Assembly (NCBI GenBank): GCA_035479015.1
Contig: DATIJC010000058.1
Span: 1 to 43,102, forward strand
Direction: 5' to 3'
Length of the DNA stretch: 43,102 bases
From: DATIJC01 sp035479015
Lineage (GTDB): Bacteria; Patescibacteriota; Microgenomatia; UBA1400; UBA12028
This document shows, in pieces, positions 1 through 7,592 of the stretch; the stretch's first letter is position 1, and each line of letters opens with the position of its first letter. Both the position numbers and the translations under genes were made by a program. Under the pieces are notes generated by a model. That model had not been told where the DNA came from. It saw only the letters and a program-made list of their open reading frames with translations, and did no database searches.

Positions 1-26
1 CCCACTTTTGGTCCAAGAAACAACAC

Positions 27-43
27 CTCGCCAGTGGCGAGGG
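27..43. repeat. Short GC-rich inverted repeat near the window edge
   Basis: CCTCGC and GCGAGG flank a CAGTG centre. A second small inverted repeat, AAGGGT/ACCCTT, sits at 64-69 and 81-86 around a T-rich loop. Both lie just upstream of the ATG chosen for the Maf-like gene. No T-tract follows the first hairpin, so it is not an obvious terminator. They may belong to a leader cut off by the window edge. Confidence 0.4.
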
Positions 44-93
44 GAAACCAAGTTATCAAAAGGAAGGGTGTTTTTTTATTACCCTTGTACAGA

Positions 94-960
94 ATGATTG
101 AGACAGTAGCTTCATTTGATCCTACCTGCGGACCCGGCTGTACCGATGTGGACACGGTCTACTATGCTGGTGGGAGTAGCAGACGTCAGCATTTTCTTCG
201 CAGCGCACTTCCTGATTCTAATATCCAGTCAGTTGGCGGTGGGGAGGAAGAGGATATCCGTGACGTTCGAAAAATAATGTCGGCAAAGGTTTCCTTCGCT
301 GCAGAGAAACTGGCTGAAAGTGAAGCATATATCATTGCCGCAGACACTAGAACAGAGATTGGCATTGTCGATAACGGAAAAGAATCTTTTGTGAGTAAGG
401 GTAAACCAAAAACGAATGAGACTGTAAGAGAAAATTTCGCTGGTATGGCGGCAGTCGCCAAAGAAAAAGGCTATGGGTATTACCGTGTAGTCTCAGCTTC
501 TGGAATATGTATTAACGGGACACTCATTACTGATCAAATTCAATGTGGCGTCACACTATATAAAGAAACTTTAGAGTTACTATCCACTCCAGAAGGATTT
601 GCCTCGTACGAGCGAGTTTTTGAAAATTTCTATAATGGAGAAGCGTATGAGGATTTGAACGCTGCGAAAATTACACTCTCCGATCTCTCCGGAGGAATCT
701 CACTGCCCGTACTGGTTGCATTAGGTGCTGTCGAGAGCATTGACGGCATACGCTTTGCACCGGAAAACGCTGAGGACTTTCAGGAATCGTACGACGCACT
801 TTTTGGAGGGTTATATACAGCAGCAGTCGGCTTCTCCCCACGAATTTTATCAGCAATTTACCCGCAGGCGTATGATTTAATATTGAACTGGGAATGGTTG
901 CAAAAGGTTAGTATGTCTGCTATCAATGCGCGCCAACAGAATGGGATTCATGCTCATTAA
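94..960 (+). CDS. Divergent Maf/HAM1-superfamily nucleotide pyrophosphatase-like protein
   Basis: The N-terminal ~120 residues carry the Maf signature in order: SSRR (residues 28-31, equivalent to the S-x-x-R-R substrate loop), a K/A-containing helix (SAKVSFAAEKL, 63-73), ADT (83-85, catalytic Asp region) and a GKPK loop (103-106). Maf proteins hydrolyse non-canonical or modified nucleoside triphosphates to monophosphates in the cytoplasm. At about 288 residues this is well above the usual ~190-200, and the C-terminal ~100 residues are not recognisable, so substrate choice may differ. The start is uncertain: GTG at 34 would add 20 residues, but that stretch holds inverted repeats and neither start has a clear ribosome site. 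ATG 94 places the SSRR loop near the N-terminus as in the family. The 3' end overlaps the DUF488 gene. The family call is from motifs only. Confidence 0.6.
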   Translation: MIETVASFDPTCGPGCTDVDTVYYAGGSSRRQHFLRSALPDSNIQSVGGGEEEDIRDVRKIMSAKVSFAAEKLAESEAYIIAADTRTEIGIVDNGKESFVSKGKPKTNETVRENFAGMAAVAKEKGYGYYRVVSASGICINGTLITDQIQCGVTLYKETLELLSTPEGFASYERVFENFYNGEAYEDLNAAKITLSDLSGGISLPVLVALGAVESIDGIRFAPENAEDFQESYDALFGGLYTAAVGFSPRILSAIYPQAYDLILNWEWLQKVSMSAINARQQNGIHAH

Positions 961-1291
961 AACTAAGTCTATTCTTTCCAAGAAATCAAAAGAAGACGGT
1001 CTACGCATTTGTATCATGCGTCATGTGCGGCCGGAGTACGATTTTGATTTGTGGATGCCAAAACTCGCACCTAGTGAACGCTTGTTGCAGCAATATGTGC
1101 TAAAGAAACAAATCACTTGGAAAGAATTTGAACCAAAATTTTTGAAGCAGTTACAGCGTCAAACACGCATGCTTAAATTTTTAAAGAAAATTTCACAAGA
1201 TCAGAACATCACGCTTTTATGTGTTGAAGAGGCTCCTACATACTGTCATAGAAGATTAGTAGCTGAAGCAATTCAAAGATTGAATAAGTAA
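950..1291 (+). CDS. DUF488 family protein
   Basis: A small protein of about 113 residues with the DUF488 pattern: a basic N-terminal strand, the FDLWMPKLAPSERLL segment (DLW-P-LAPS-LL is typical), an ITWKEFEPKFLKQL helix, and an ITLLCVEEAPTYCHRRLVAE segment, in which C and H of the CHR motif are the family's most conserved residues. The biochemical role of DUF488 is not settled. I chose ATG 950 because MLIKTK matches the usual family N-terminus; ATGs at 926 and 941 would add residues. It overlaps the end of the Maf-like gene by 11 nt, suggesting translational coupling. Confidence 0.75.
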   Translation: MLIKTKSILSKKSKEDGLRICIMRHVRPEYDFDLWMPKLAPSERLLQQYVLKKQITWKEFEPKFLKQLQRQTRMLKFLKKISQDQNITLLCVEEAPTYCHRRLVAEAIQRLNK

Positions 1292-1307
1292 GTACTTGAG
1301 GTATAAT
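1280..1307 (+). promoter_or_regulatory. Leaderless promoter for the 1314 gene
   Basis: TTGAAT (1280-1285), a 16-bp spacer, and TATAAT (1302-1307). The last base of the -10 box is 6 nt from the ATG at 1314, so transcription should begin at or next to the start codon. Confidence 0.65.
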
Positions 1308-1313
1308 CAGGTT

Positions 1314-1523
1314 ATGCCAACATCTGAATCACCAAAATTGAACTTAAAGCGCAAGCGGAACTGCGAAATTCCAGAAGATTTACCCATCCTAACTCCGGGG
1401 ATGGACGCTTCAACATTTCTCGAGTTTTTAACGGCTGCCGCCACAACTGCCGATAAGCGTTTCACCGTTCGATTAACTGAAAATGAAGAAGAGGAAGTTC
1501 AGCATCGATTTCAGGACGAGTAA
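1314..1523 (+). CDS. Small acidic hypothetical protein
   Basis: 69 residues: a basic N-terminal stretch (LNLKRKRNCEIP), a central LTPGMDASTFLEFL helix-like segment, and a strongly acidic C-terminus (ENEEEEVQ). I recognise no family. The ATG at 1314 is preferred over the in-frame TTG at 1296 because a consensus -10 box ends exactly 6 nt upstream of it, which fits a leaderless transcript. It lies between the DUF488 gene and glyA, each with its own promoter, so it is probably monocistronic. Confidence 0.55.
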   Translation: MPTSESPKLNLKRKRNCEIPEDLPILTPGMDASTFLEFLTAAATTADKRFTVRLTENEEEEVQHRFQDE

Positions 1524-1540
1524 ATTTTTTCATAGAGCTC

Positions 1541-1569
1541 CTGACAGGCCTTCTTTTATAGGCTACAAT
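1541..1569 (+). promoter_or_regulatory. Leaderless glyA promoter
   Basis: CTGACA (1541-1546), a 17-bp spacer and TACAAT (1564-1569), with 6 nt to the glyA ATG at 1576. There is no Shine-Dalgarno between the -10 box and the ATG. Confidence 0.7.
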
Positions 1570-1575
1570 AGAGCC

Positions 1576-2880
1576 ATGCAGGATGAGATTTTTCAATTGA
1601 TTGAACAAGAGACAGCGCGCCAGCGTGACACGCTGATGTTGATCCCATCGGAAAACTATACCGCCAAGGCGGTACGTGAGGCAGTTGGCTCTGTGCTCAT
1701 GCACAAATATTCCGAAGGATATCCAGGGCGCCGCTATTACGAAGGCAATGCAGTTATTGACCAAATAGAATTACTAGCCTGTGACAGGGCGCGCACACTT
1801 TTTGGTGTCCCATACGCCAATGTCCAGCCGTATTCTGGTAGCCCAGCTAACAGCGAAATATTATTTGCGCTGGCAGAACCCGGCAGCACAATCATGGGCC
1901 TCCAATTATCCAAAGGTGGACATCTCACCCACGGCCATCCAAACGTAACTTTCTCAGGAAAATTTTATAAGTCTGTACAGTTCGGTTTAAACGGCGATGC
2001 GCGAATAAATTACGATGAGATGCGGTCTCTGGCCCAGAGCCAAAAACCCAGTGTCATTATCTTAGGTACTACTGCATATCCATTCATATTAGATTGGAAA
2101 AAGGCGCGCGAAATTGCTGATGACGTGGGAGCCTATTTAGTAGCAGACATTTCTCATATCGTGGGATTGATCATTGCAGGTGTGCATCCATCACCGGTCC
2201 CATACGTGCATGTGATCATGACGACGACACATAAGACTCTTCGTGGTCCACGGGGCGCCATGATTTTGGTAACAGATGAGGGTTTGAAAAAGGATCCGGA
2301 TCTTAGTAAAAAAATTGACAGCGCTGTAATCCCGGGAATGCAAGGGGGTCCGCATAACAACACGACCGCAGGAATTGCTATTGCACTGGAAGAGGCAACG
2401 ACCAGCGAATATAAAACGTATGGAAAACAAATAATTACGAATGCAAAGGTTCTTGCGACGGCGCTATTGGATAAAGGAATGAAGTTAGTAGGGGAGGGGA
2501 CAGAGAATCATTTGATGGTGATTGATTTCTCACAAGATTCACTGGGCAAAGGGACGCTGGTTGCTAAAGCCTTAGATGTTGCCGGTATTGTGACAAATAG
2601 AAATAGCGTGCCAACTGATACTAACCCATTTTATCCATCGGGTGTGCGTCTCGGGACCCCAGCTGTGACAACCCGCGGTATGAAGGAAGAAGAGATGAAA
2701 GTGATCGCTGAGTGGATCGCACAAGTTGTCGATCGCGTAAAAAATGAAAAATTACCTGAAGATAAAACATCACGAAAAGCATTCATGCAGGACTTTAGTT
2801 CGCGTAAGCAAACAGATAAAGATTTATTGGAGATAGCAACACAAGTAAAAGAATTGTGTGAAGAATTTCCTCTGGAGTAA
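1576..2880 (+). CDS. glyA: Serine hydroxymethyltransferase
   Basis: 434 residues, close to the usual ~415-430. A PLP enzyme that interconverts serine plus tetrahydrofolate with glycine plus methylene-tetrahydrofolate in the cytoplasm. Family landmarks are clear: LIPSENYTAKAV near the N-terminus, HKYSEGYPGRRYYEGN, the VADISHIVGLI strand holding the cofactor Asp/His, and MTTTHKTLRGPRG containing the Schiff-base lysine, then PGMQGGPHNN and SGVRLGTPAVTTRG near the C-terminus. ATG 1576 fits the family N-terminus and lies exactly 6 nt after a TACAAT box; the frame stays open upstream, but that stretch overlaps the previous gene. It leads an apparent glyA-nfo-folD operon in which FolD uses its product. 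Confidence 0.97.
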   Translation: MQDEIFQLIEQETARQRDTLMLIPSENYTAKAVREAVGSVLMHKYSEGYPGRRYYEGNAVIDQIELLACDRARTLFGVPYANVQPYSGSPANSEILFALAEPGSTIMGLQLSKGGHLTHGHPNVTFSGKFYKSVQFGLNGDARINYDEMRSLAQSQKPSVIILGTTAYPFILDWKKAREIADDVGAYLVADISHIVGLIIAGVHPSPVPYVHVIMTTTHKTLRGPRGAMILVTDEGLKKDPDLSKKIDSAVIPGMQGGPHNNTTAGIAIALEEATTSEYKTYGKQIITNAKVLATALLDKGMKLVGEGTENHLMVIDFSQDSLGKGTLVAKALDVAGIVTNRNSVPTDTNPFYPSGVRLGTPAVTTRGMKEEEMKVIAEWIAQVVDRVKNEKLPEDKTSRKAFMQDFSSRKQTDKDLLEIATQVKELCEEFPLE

Positions 2881-2885
2881 ATAGT

Positions 2886-3722
2886 ATGCCAAAAGGTCCT
2901 TTTATTGGTGCACATGTGTCGTCGGCTGGATCAATTGATCAAGCCATTGATCGCATTACAGAAATTGGCGGTAATGCCGTGCAAATTTTTGCCAGCAATC
3001 CACGTGGCTGGAAAGGCAAAGCCCATGAGAAAGTGCACCTGGAAAAATACTTGGAAAAAGCTAAAGAAAAGGGAGTAGAGAAAAGTGTTATACATGCTAT
3101 CTATCTTGTAAATCTCGCTTCACCCAACCAAGCACTGATCGCAAATTCCATGGCCACGCTCAAAGCTGACCTGATGGTAGCGGCAGCGATAAAAGCTGAG
3201 GGAGTAGTTGTGCATTTAGGTAGTCACTTAGGGAGAGGTTTTGATGCGGTGAAAGATCAACTAGTTGCAAACATTTCTAAAATTTTGCAGGAGTCCCCTG
3301 AGGGTGGAACATTCCTTATCGAAAATAGTGCAGGCCAGCAGGGAAAGATAGCTTCCAATTTAGAAGAGATCCGCTATCTTCTGGACGAAGTTGACTCGCC
3401 ACGTTTGGGTTGGTGTTTGGATACCTGTCATGCCAGTAGCGCTGGGTATGAAATCCATACAAAACTTTTTGACGAGATAGGAAACTTAGGTCTTTGGGAT
3501 TCTCTCAAAGTCGTGCATGTCAATGACTCACGTGATCCATTTAGTAGCGGAAAAGATAGGCATGCAAATTTGGGTGAGGGGACAATCACCAATGAAATGT
3601 TTACTGCTTTTTTTGCCAATCCAAAACTCCGGTCACTCCCGTTTATTTTGGAGGTGCCGGGAGTGGACAAGATGGGACCTAATGCACAAGAAATTGAAAA
3701 ATTGCGAGCCTTAGTTAAATAA
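2886..3722 (+). CDS. nfo: Endonuclease IV (apurinic/apyrimidinic endonuclease)
   Basis: 278 residues, typical length. A trinuclear-zinc enzyme that cuts 5' to abasic sites in base-excision repair. The metal-ligand motifs appear in order: IHAIYLVNLAS, VVHLGSH, LIENSAG, CLDTCHAS, VVHVNDS, DRHANLGEG and ILEVPG. In the first, the usual HAPY reads HAIY. The start is ATG 2886, 5 nt after the glyA stop, with GGAG in the end of glyA as ribosome site. It is followed by folD with only one base between, so the three genes look co-transcribed. The window also encodes an endonuclease III (33549-34184), so two steps of abasic-site repair are present. Confidence 0.96.
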   Translation: MPKGPFIGAHVSSAGSIDQAIDRITEIGGNAVQIFASNPRGWKGKAHEKVHLEKYLEKAKEKGVEKSVIHAIYLVNLASPNQALIANSMATLKADLMVAAAIKAEGVVVHLGSHLGRGFDAVKDQLVANISKILQESPEGGTFLIENSAGQQGKIASNLEEIRYLLDEVDSPRLGWCLDTCHASSAGYEIHTKLFDEIGNLGLWDSLKVVHVNDSRDPFSSGKDRHANLGEGTITNEMFTAFFANPKLRSLPFILEVPGVDKMGPNAQEIEKLRALVK

Positions 3723-3723
3723 T

Positions 3724-4548
3724 ATGGCAATCATTTTTGATGGTAAAGCGTTTGCTAAACGGAAAGAAGATGAGCTAAAAAATCATTTGCAAAACTTGCA
3801 CTTGCCTCATCACCCTAAGGTATGGGCGCTGTGCTTTACGGAAGACGAAGGAAGTCTCTTGTATACCAAGCTCAAAAAAGCAGCGGCGCAGCGCATAGGT
3901 ATCGTTTACGAACCTACATATCACTCACTTACCGAAGATCTTAGCGCGTTAAAAAAAATGGTTAGTTCGGCATCTAAAGATCCTAGCGTTAGTGGAGTAA
4001 TGATTCAAAAACCAGCAAAAGCACTGATGCCTTCCGGCGACTGGTGGAGTGAATTAGTCAGCCACATAGATCCGGCAAAAGATGTGGATGGACTCACATT
4101 AAAAATCCAAAATCCAAAATCCAAAATCCAATTTTTGCCTGCAACGGTACGAGCTGTGCTATCCATTTTGGAGGAAGCAAAAAAAGAACTGAAGATTTCT
4201 GATGATGAGTGGAGAAATAAAAGAGTGCTGATTATCGGGAGATCAGATATAGTGGGAGCGCCTTTGCAGAAAGTAACAAGTAACAAGTTTAAAGTATCAA
4301 AGAATGTGGGCAAAGAAAATTTTGATGCGAGAGAATTTGACATAGTGATTAGTGCTACAGGAAAGGCAAATCTGGTAACAGGTGACATGATCAAAAAGGG
4401 TGCCATCGTCATCGATGTAGGTGCGCCACAAGGTGATATAGAGCGAGCGAGCGTAGAACCCAAGGCCGCCTTCTTGACTCCCGTTCCCGGCGGGGTGGGT
4501 CCTGTGACAGTAGTCTCCCTCATGGAGAATGTCGTGAGCGTGCTATAA
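3724..4548 (+). CDS. folD: Bifunctional methylenetetrahydrofolate dehydrogenase/cyclohydrolase with in-frame tandem-repeat insertions
   Basis: 274 residues. Oxidises methylene-tetrahydrofolate to methenyl and hydrolyses it to 10-formyl-tetrahydrofolate. Visible family elements are VSGVMIQKP, HIDPAKDVDGL, FLPATVRAVL, the Rossmann-type RVLIIGRSDIVGAPL, DIVISATGKANLV, AIVIDVGAP and TPVPGGVGPVTVVSLMEN. Two places differ from the family: after DVDGL a segment LKIQNPKSKIQ is encoded by four perfect AAAATCC units, and near KVTSNKFKVSK the DNA has AAGTAAC twice. Both keep the frame and replace or extend surface loops. The N-terminal catalytic lysine region (LLYTKLKKAAA; family YxxxKxK) is present. 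Last gene of the glyA-nfo-folD unit; its last codons carry the rpsB promoter. Confidence 0.95.
   Translation: MAIIFDGKAFAKRKEDELKNHLQNLHLPHHPKVWALCFTEDEGSLLYTKLKKAAAQRIGIVYEPTYHSLTEDLSALKKMVSSASKDPSVSGVMIQKPAKALMPSGDWWSELVSHIDPAKDVDGLTLKIQNPKSKIQFLPATVRAVLSILEEAKKELKISDDEWRNKRVLIIGRSDIVGAPLQKVTSNKFKVSKNVGKENFDAREFDIVISATGKANLVTGDMIKKGAIVIDVGAPQGDIERASVEPKAAFLTPVPGGVGPVTVVSLMENVVSVL
4102..4129 (+). repeat. 7-bp tandem repeat inside folD
   Basis: Four perfect copies of AAAATCC (28 bp) inside the folD coding region. Because 28 is not a multiple of three, the frame is kept by flanking bases. The encoded segment is KIQNPKSKIQ. Confidence 0.9.
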
Positions 4549-4549
4549 T
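4541..4549 (+). promoter_or_regulatory. Extended -10 promoter for rpsB
   Basis: TGC followed directly by TATAAT (4544-4549), an extended -10 element overlapping the folD stop codon. No good -35 box is seen. It predicts a leader of about 75 nt before rpsB. Confidence 0.65.
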
Positions 4550-4573
4550 ACCCTCAAGTATTTTTATCACACA

Positions 4574-4626
4574 CCCTCTGTAGTATCTCCTTGATCTACA
4601 TAACAGAGGGGAGGCAAAAAGGAGAT
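4574..4626 (+). promoter_or_regulatory. rpsB leader hairpin with anti-Shine-Dalgarno loop
   Basis: CCCTCTGT (4574-4581) pairs with ACAGAGGG (4603-4610) to form an 8-bp hairpin. Its loop contains ATCTCCTT (4585-4592), the exact reverse complement of AAGGAGAT (4619-4626), the rpsB ribosome site. The two can form a pseudoknot that hides the Shine-Dalgarno. S2 feedback on its own leader is known in other bacteria. That this element does the same is inference. Confidence 0.6.
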
Positions 4627-4629
4627 TGT

Positions 4630-5331
4630 ATGGCAGATTTTACTGTCAGTTTGGAAACATTACTCGAGGCAGGTTGCCATTTTGGTCACCAGGCACGTCG
4701 TTGGAACCCCAAGATGGGGCGCTATATTCACAGTGAGCGTGGTGGTGTGCATATCTTTGATTTAGCCAAGACTTCGCTGCAACTGCAAGAAGCTTGTGAG
4801 TATTTGGCAGAGGCAGCCAAGAACGGCAAGACTGTGGTCTTTGTCGGCACCAAGCGTCAAGCGCAGTCAATAATTCGTACAGAGGCCGGCAATGCTGGCG
4901 CAGGATATATCACCAACCGCTGGCCGGGTGGACTTATCACCAACTGGGAACAAGTCGGTAAATCTGTAGCCAAACTCAATAAGTTCCGCGCAGGAAAAGA
5001 GACGGGTGAATTTTCCAAGTACACCAAGAAAGAAAACGTCTTGATTGATCGAGAGATCACTCGTCTGGATAGGTTCTTTGGCGGTGTCGCATTCCTCACC
5101 AAGATCCCAGACGTACTAGTTGTTGTGGATATCAACAAAGAATTGGTCGCTGTCAAAGAAGCAATAGCTCGTGGTGTGTTTGTCATCGCGATCGCTGACA
5201 GCAATACTGATCCGGATTTGGCAAATATCGCAATCCCGGGAAACGATGATGCGGTAGGTAGTATCCAACTACTTGTTGAGAAACTAGCTGGTGCGTACAA
5301 AAGTGGAAAACAACAAGTAGAGAGTAAGTAA
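4630..5331 (+). CDS. rpsB: 30S ribosomal protein S2
   Basis: 233 residues. Small-subunit protein binding the 16S rRNA head/platform junction near S1. Typical S2 blocks: ETLLEAGCHFGHQARRWNPKM near the N-terminus, YIHSERGGVHIFDLAKT, VVFVGTKRQAQ, TNRWPGGLITNW, DVLVVVDINKELVAVKEA and IPGNDDAVGSIQL. ATG 4630 is fixed by the family N-terminus and by AAGGAG 5 nt upstream; longer starts would run through the leader hairpin. It heads the rpsB-tsf pair, split by a 120-bp gap holding a repeat element. Confidence 0.98.
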   Translation: MADFTVSLETLLEAGCHFGHQARRWNPKMGRYIHSERGGVHIFDLAKTSLQLQEACEYLAEAAKNGKTVVFVGTKRQAQSIIRTEAGNAGAGYITNRWPGGLITNWEQVGKSVAKLNKFRAGKETGEFSKYTKKENVLIDREITRLDRFFGGVAFLTKIPDVLVVVDINKELVAVKEAIARGVFVIAIADSNTDPDLANIAIPGNDDAVGSIQLLVEKLAGAYKSGKQQVESK

Positions 5332-5333
5332 TC

Positions 5334-5446
5334 TGTCATCCCTGTGTAGACAGGGATCCAGTCAACAAATAACACAATATTGAATTTTACTTATTGCATG
5401 GATTCACCTCAAGGGTGCTCCAAAGCCTGCCTTCGCAGGAATGACA
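5334..5446. repeat. Palindromic repeat element, TGTCAT...ATGACA family (copy 1)
   Basis: The left arm (5334-5361) is TGTCAT plus a hairpin CCCTGT/ACAGGG ending in ATCCAG. The right end (about 5426-5446) is CCTGC-CTTC-GCAGG followed by AATGACA. A related complete element lies at 17452-17546. The right arm here is interrupted by extra sequence (about 5401-5425). It fills the rpsB-tsf intergenic space. Confidence 0.65.
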
Positions 5447-5455
5447 AGGAGAATT

Positions 5456-5908
5456 ATGGCAATCGATATCACACTTTTAAAACAACTACGTGAGGAAACC
5501 GGTGCTGGTGTCATGGATGTACGCCGTGCATTGGATGAATCTGCGGGCGATGTCAAAAAAGCCCGTGAGTGGATCCGTGAACACGCTATTAAAACTGCTG
5601 ACAAAAAAGCCGACCGTGAAACACACGAAGGATATATTGGCAGCTACGTGCACACAACTGGTAAAGTAGCTGCACTTGTTGCTCTGGCTTGCGAGACCGA
5701 TTTTGTGGCTCGCACGAGCGATTTCACTACACTCGCCCGCGAAGTGGCGATGCAAGTGGCCAGCATGCAGCCGGAAAATGTTGACGAACTTTTAGCACAG
5801 GCATATATTCGCGATCCAAAGAAGACGATCAAAGATCTGATCAAAGAGACCGCGGGCAAACTTGGTGAGAATATTGTCGTCAAGGAAATCTCACGTATTG
5901 GGCTATAA
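5456..5908 (+). CDS. tsf: Elongation factor Ts, short form
   Basis: 150 residues against about 280 in E. coli. It recycles EF-Tu-GDP to EF-Tu-GTP. The N-terminal UBA-like domain is clear (ITLLKQLREETGAGVMDVRRAL), followed by VALACETDFVARTSDF, the TDFV loop that contacts EF-Tu, and a C-terminal KLGENIVVKEISR. Only one core subdomain can be present, as in other compact bacterial EF-Ts. ATG 5456 has AAGGAG 6 nt upstream. The stop TAA lies inside the TATAAT promoter of the next gene. Confidence 0.97.
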   Translation: MAIDITLLKQLREETGAGVMDVRRALDESAGDVKKAREWIREHAIKTADKKADRETHEGYIGSYVHTTGKVAALVALACETDFVARTSDFTTLAREVAMQVASMQPENVDELLAQAYIRDPKKTIKDLIKETAGKLGENIVVKEISRIGL

Positions 5909-5909
5909 T
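5904..5909 (+). promoter_or_regulatory. -10 box overlapping the tsf stop
   Basis: TATAAT at 5904-5909 includes the tsf stop codon and ends 8 nt before ATG 5918, predicting a leaderless or near-leaderless transcript. No convincing -35 box. Confidence 0.5.
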
Positions 5910-5917
5910 AGGCCTAC

Positions 5918-6694
5918 ATGCGCATAGTTAGAGATTACATTCAGACATTCATCGGTTGTATAAGTGAACCAAAAGCCTACATCGAGTTACTGGGGAAAAG
6001 TAAACGAAAAGCTATATTCTTTTACGTAGTAACGTTCTTTTTTGTTTCCATTCTTTCCATGATTGCGTGGAGAATACAAGATTTTCCAAAACTATTGACT
6101 AGTGTCAGGCAAACCTCAAATACACTGCTAGCACAAGTTCCTGACAACGCACAGTTTTTCTTTGACTCAAAGACCTTGCGCGCAAGCGGTGCACAATTAC
6201 CAATTGAGCTTCACGACAATAACGAGAACTTTCCGTACACGCTATCGTTTGCCACTAATACATTTAGTTTTTCACCAACCGACAATCAGCCGTTCACGCA
6301 AAACTATACTGACCTAGAGGCCCCGGCATTTAACGCAACGACGCCCCAGGTAAAAGCATATGTGAGCACTCTGCTGGATCAATTAACAGCGCACCTGAAT
6401 ACGACGCTTCTTTTTGCATTCCCACTCGTCCTCCTGGGTAAGCTTCTATTCGGATTAGTGACACTTCTTTTCTACACACTTTTCGGACAGATTTTGAGTT
6501 GGTTGGCTGGCGTGATCATACCGTTTAGAAAATTGTATAAACTAGGCATGTATATCTTGCCGATCGCCGCGCTTATAGATACAATAGCCCATGGACTCTT
6601 TGGCGGCGACGTTTCGCTGACATTAGTAGCATACATTGGAATAGTCATTCTTATATTATTGAACCTGAGGACATATGGAACCCGCAAAACTTGA
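5918..6694 (+). CDS. DUF1189-like multi-pass membrane protein
   Basis: 258 residues. A cytosolic N-terminus is followed by a first membrane segment (about residues 34-52), an exported middle domain of ~110 residues, and three or four hydrophobic segments from about 160 to 252. The layout (short N-tail, TM, extracellular domain, TM cluster) and the opening text (RDYIQTFIGCISEPKAYIELL) resemble DUF1189 proteins, whose function is unknown. The call is by architecture only. It sits where pyrH is found in the classical rpsB-tsf-pyrH-frr string, but shows no kinase motifs. The 3' end overlaps the next gene by 20 nt. Confidence 0.55.
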   Translation: MRIVRDYIQTFIGCISEPKAYIELLGKSKRKAIFFYVVTFFFVSILSMIAWRIQDFPKLLTSVRQTSNTLLAQVPDNAQFFFDSKTLRASGAQLPIELHDNNENFPYTLSFATNTFSFSPTDNQPFTQNYTDLEAPAFNATTPQVKAYVSTLLDQLTAHLNTTLLFAFPLVLLGKLLFGLVTLLFYTLFGQILSWLAGVIIPFRKLYKLGMYILPIAALIDTIAHGLFGGDVSLTLVAYIGIVILILLNLRTYGTRKT

Positions 6695-7547
6695 TGAGGT
6701 ATTTACAAAGCTGCAGGCAGAGTACAGCAAACCCGAGGATAAGGATTTTCCTATCAATAAGATCCGCTTTTTGGTAGATTTTTTGTGGAACAGTGTCGTG
6801 AAACGGCCGCTCACCGACGAGCAAAAAGTGTCCCTGAAAGCTTTGATCGATTTATTAAATCTTTTGGATGAACATAAATTATCTCCGACCCGTGATTTGA
6901 TTGCAGCAATGACTCCGTCCCTTACACCGCTGATCTCTATTTTCCCATCACTGGGTCACACGTTCACATTGCTTGTCACCACGATCGTGCCTTCATATCA
7001 GCGCTATCTCACCGGTCTGGAAGAGAAGGTGAAGGAGTCAAAAAGTTTTAGTAGCGATGATGTGCTGCTCTATTATGATTTGACGCTCGTTGATCACATG
7101 ATCCTCTCTCATATTTTCGAGAGTGAGGCTTCACTTAATCTCTTGGAAGTCATTGAGACGACTAAGGCAGTGGTAGTGATAAATGCACTGACGCATGACT
7201 ACATTCAGGATGCCTCAAACGCATCAATCTCACTTTTTACATTCATGCAGCGGGGAGGCCTTGCCAAAGATCAAACACTTTCATTTTACGCGCAGCAAGT
7301 AAAGCGTATCGTAGAAAATATTAAACAAACAGTGACAAACGCTGACTGTCTCGCCTATATTGATTACATCGGGGCAAAATTTATCAAGCTTGCGCAAAGT
7401 GCAGGAACAGCTCCTACGGAACCTCAGGAATTGCCGAGTCCTGTGGAGCCAGAGATTCCTGCCCAAAACCCACAACCAACGACGGATGTCTTTTCATCCG
7501 GTACACATATGAGCGATAACTTACCGGTTGAGGATACATCGCCATAG
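6675..7547 (+). CDS. Helical hypothetical protein with Pro-rich tail
   Basis: 290 residues, mostly predicted helical from composition, with no membrane segment or signal peptide. The last ~50 residues are a proline/glutamate/threonine-rich tail that looks disordered. I recognise no domain. GAGG a few bases before the ATG, inside the previous gene, is a plausible ribosome site, and the 20-nt overlap suggests coupled translation with the upstream membrane protein. It separates tsf from frr. Confidence 0.6.
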   Translation: MEPAKLDEVFTKLQAEYSKPEDKDFPINKIRFLVDFLWNSVVKRPLTDEQKVSLKALIDLLNLLDEHKLSPTRDLIAAMTPSLTPLISIFPSLGHTFTLLVTTIVPSYQRYLTGLEEKVKESKSFSSDDVLLYYDLTLVDHMILSHIFESEASLNLLEVIETTKAVVVINALTHDYIQDASNASISLFTFMQRGGLAKDQTLSFYAQQVKRIVENIKQTVTNADCLAYIDYIGAKFIKLAQSAGTAPTEPQELPSPVEPEIPAQNPQPTTDVFSSGTHMSDNLPVEDTSP

Positions 7548-7550
7548 ACG

Positions 7551-7585
7551 AACGTATATTGTATTTTGTATATAGTATATTGGAA
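7551..7585. repeat. AT-rich short-period sequence upstream of frr
   Basis: Repeated GTATATTG/GTATATAG-type units just before frr. A closely similar stretch follows frr at 8150-8213, so frr is bracketed by related low-complexity DNA. Confidence 0.5.
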
Positions 7586-7592
7586 TTTTTTT

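Noticed and set aside
94..1291. Defence island at the left edge
   Set aside because: Maf-like and DUF488 genes alone do not indicate defence, and the upstream context is outside the window.
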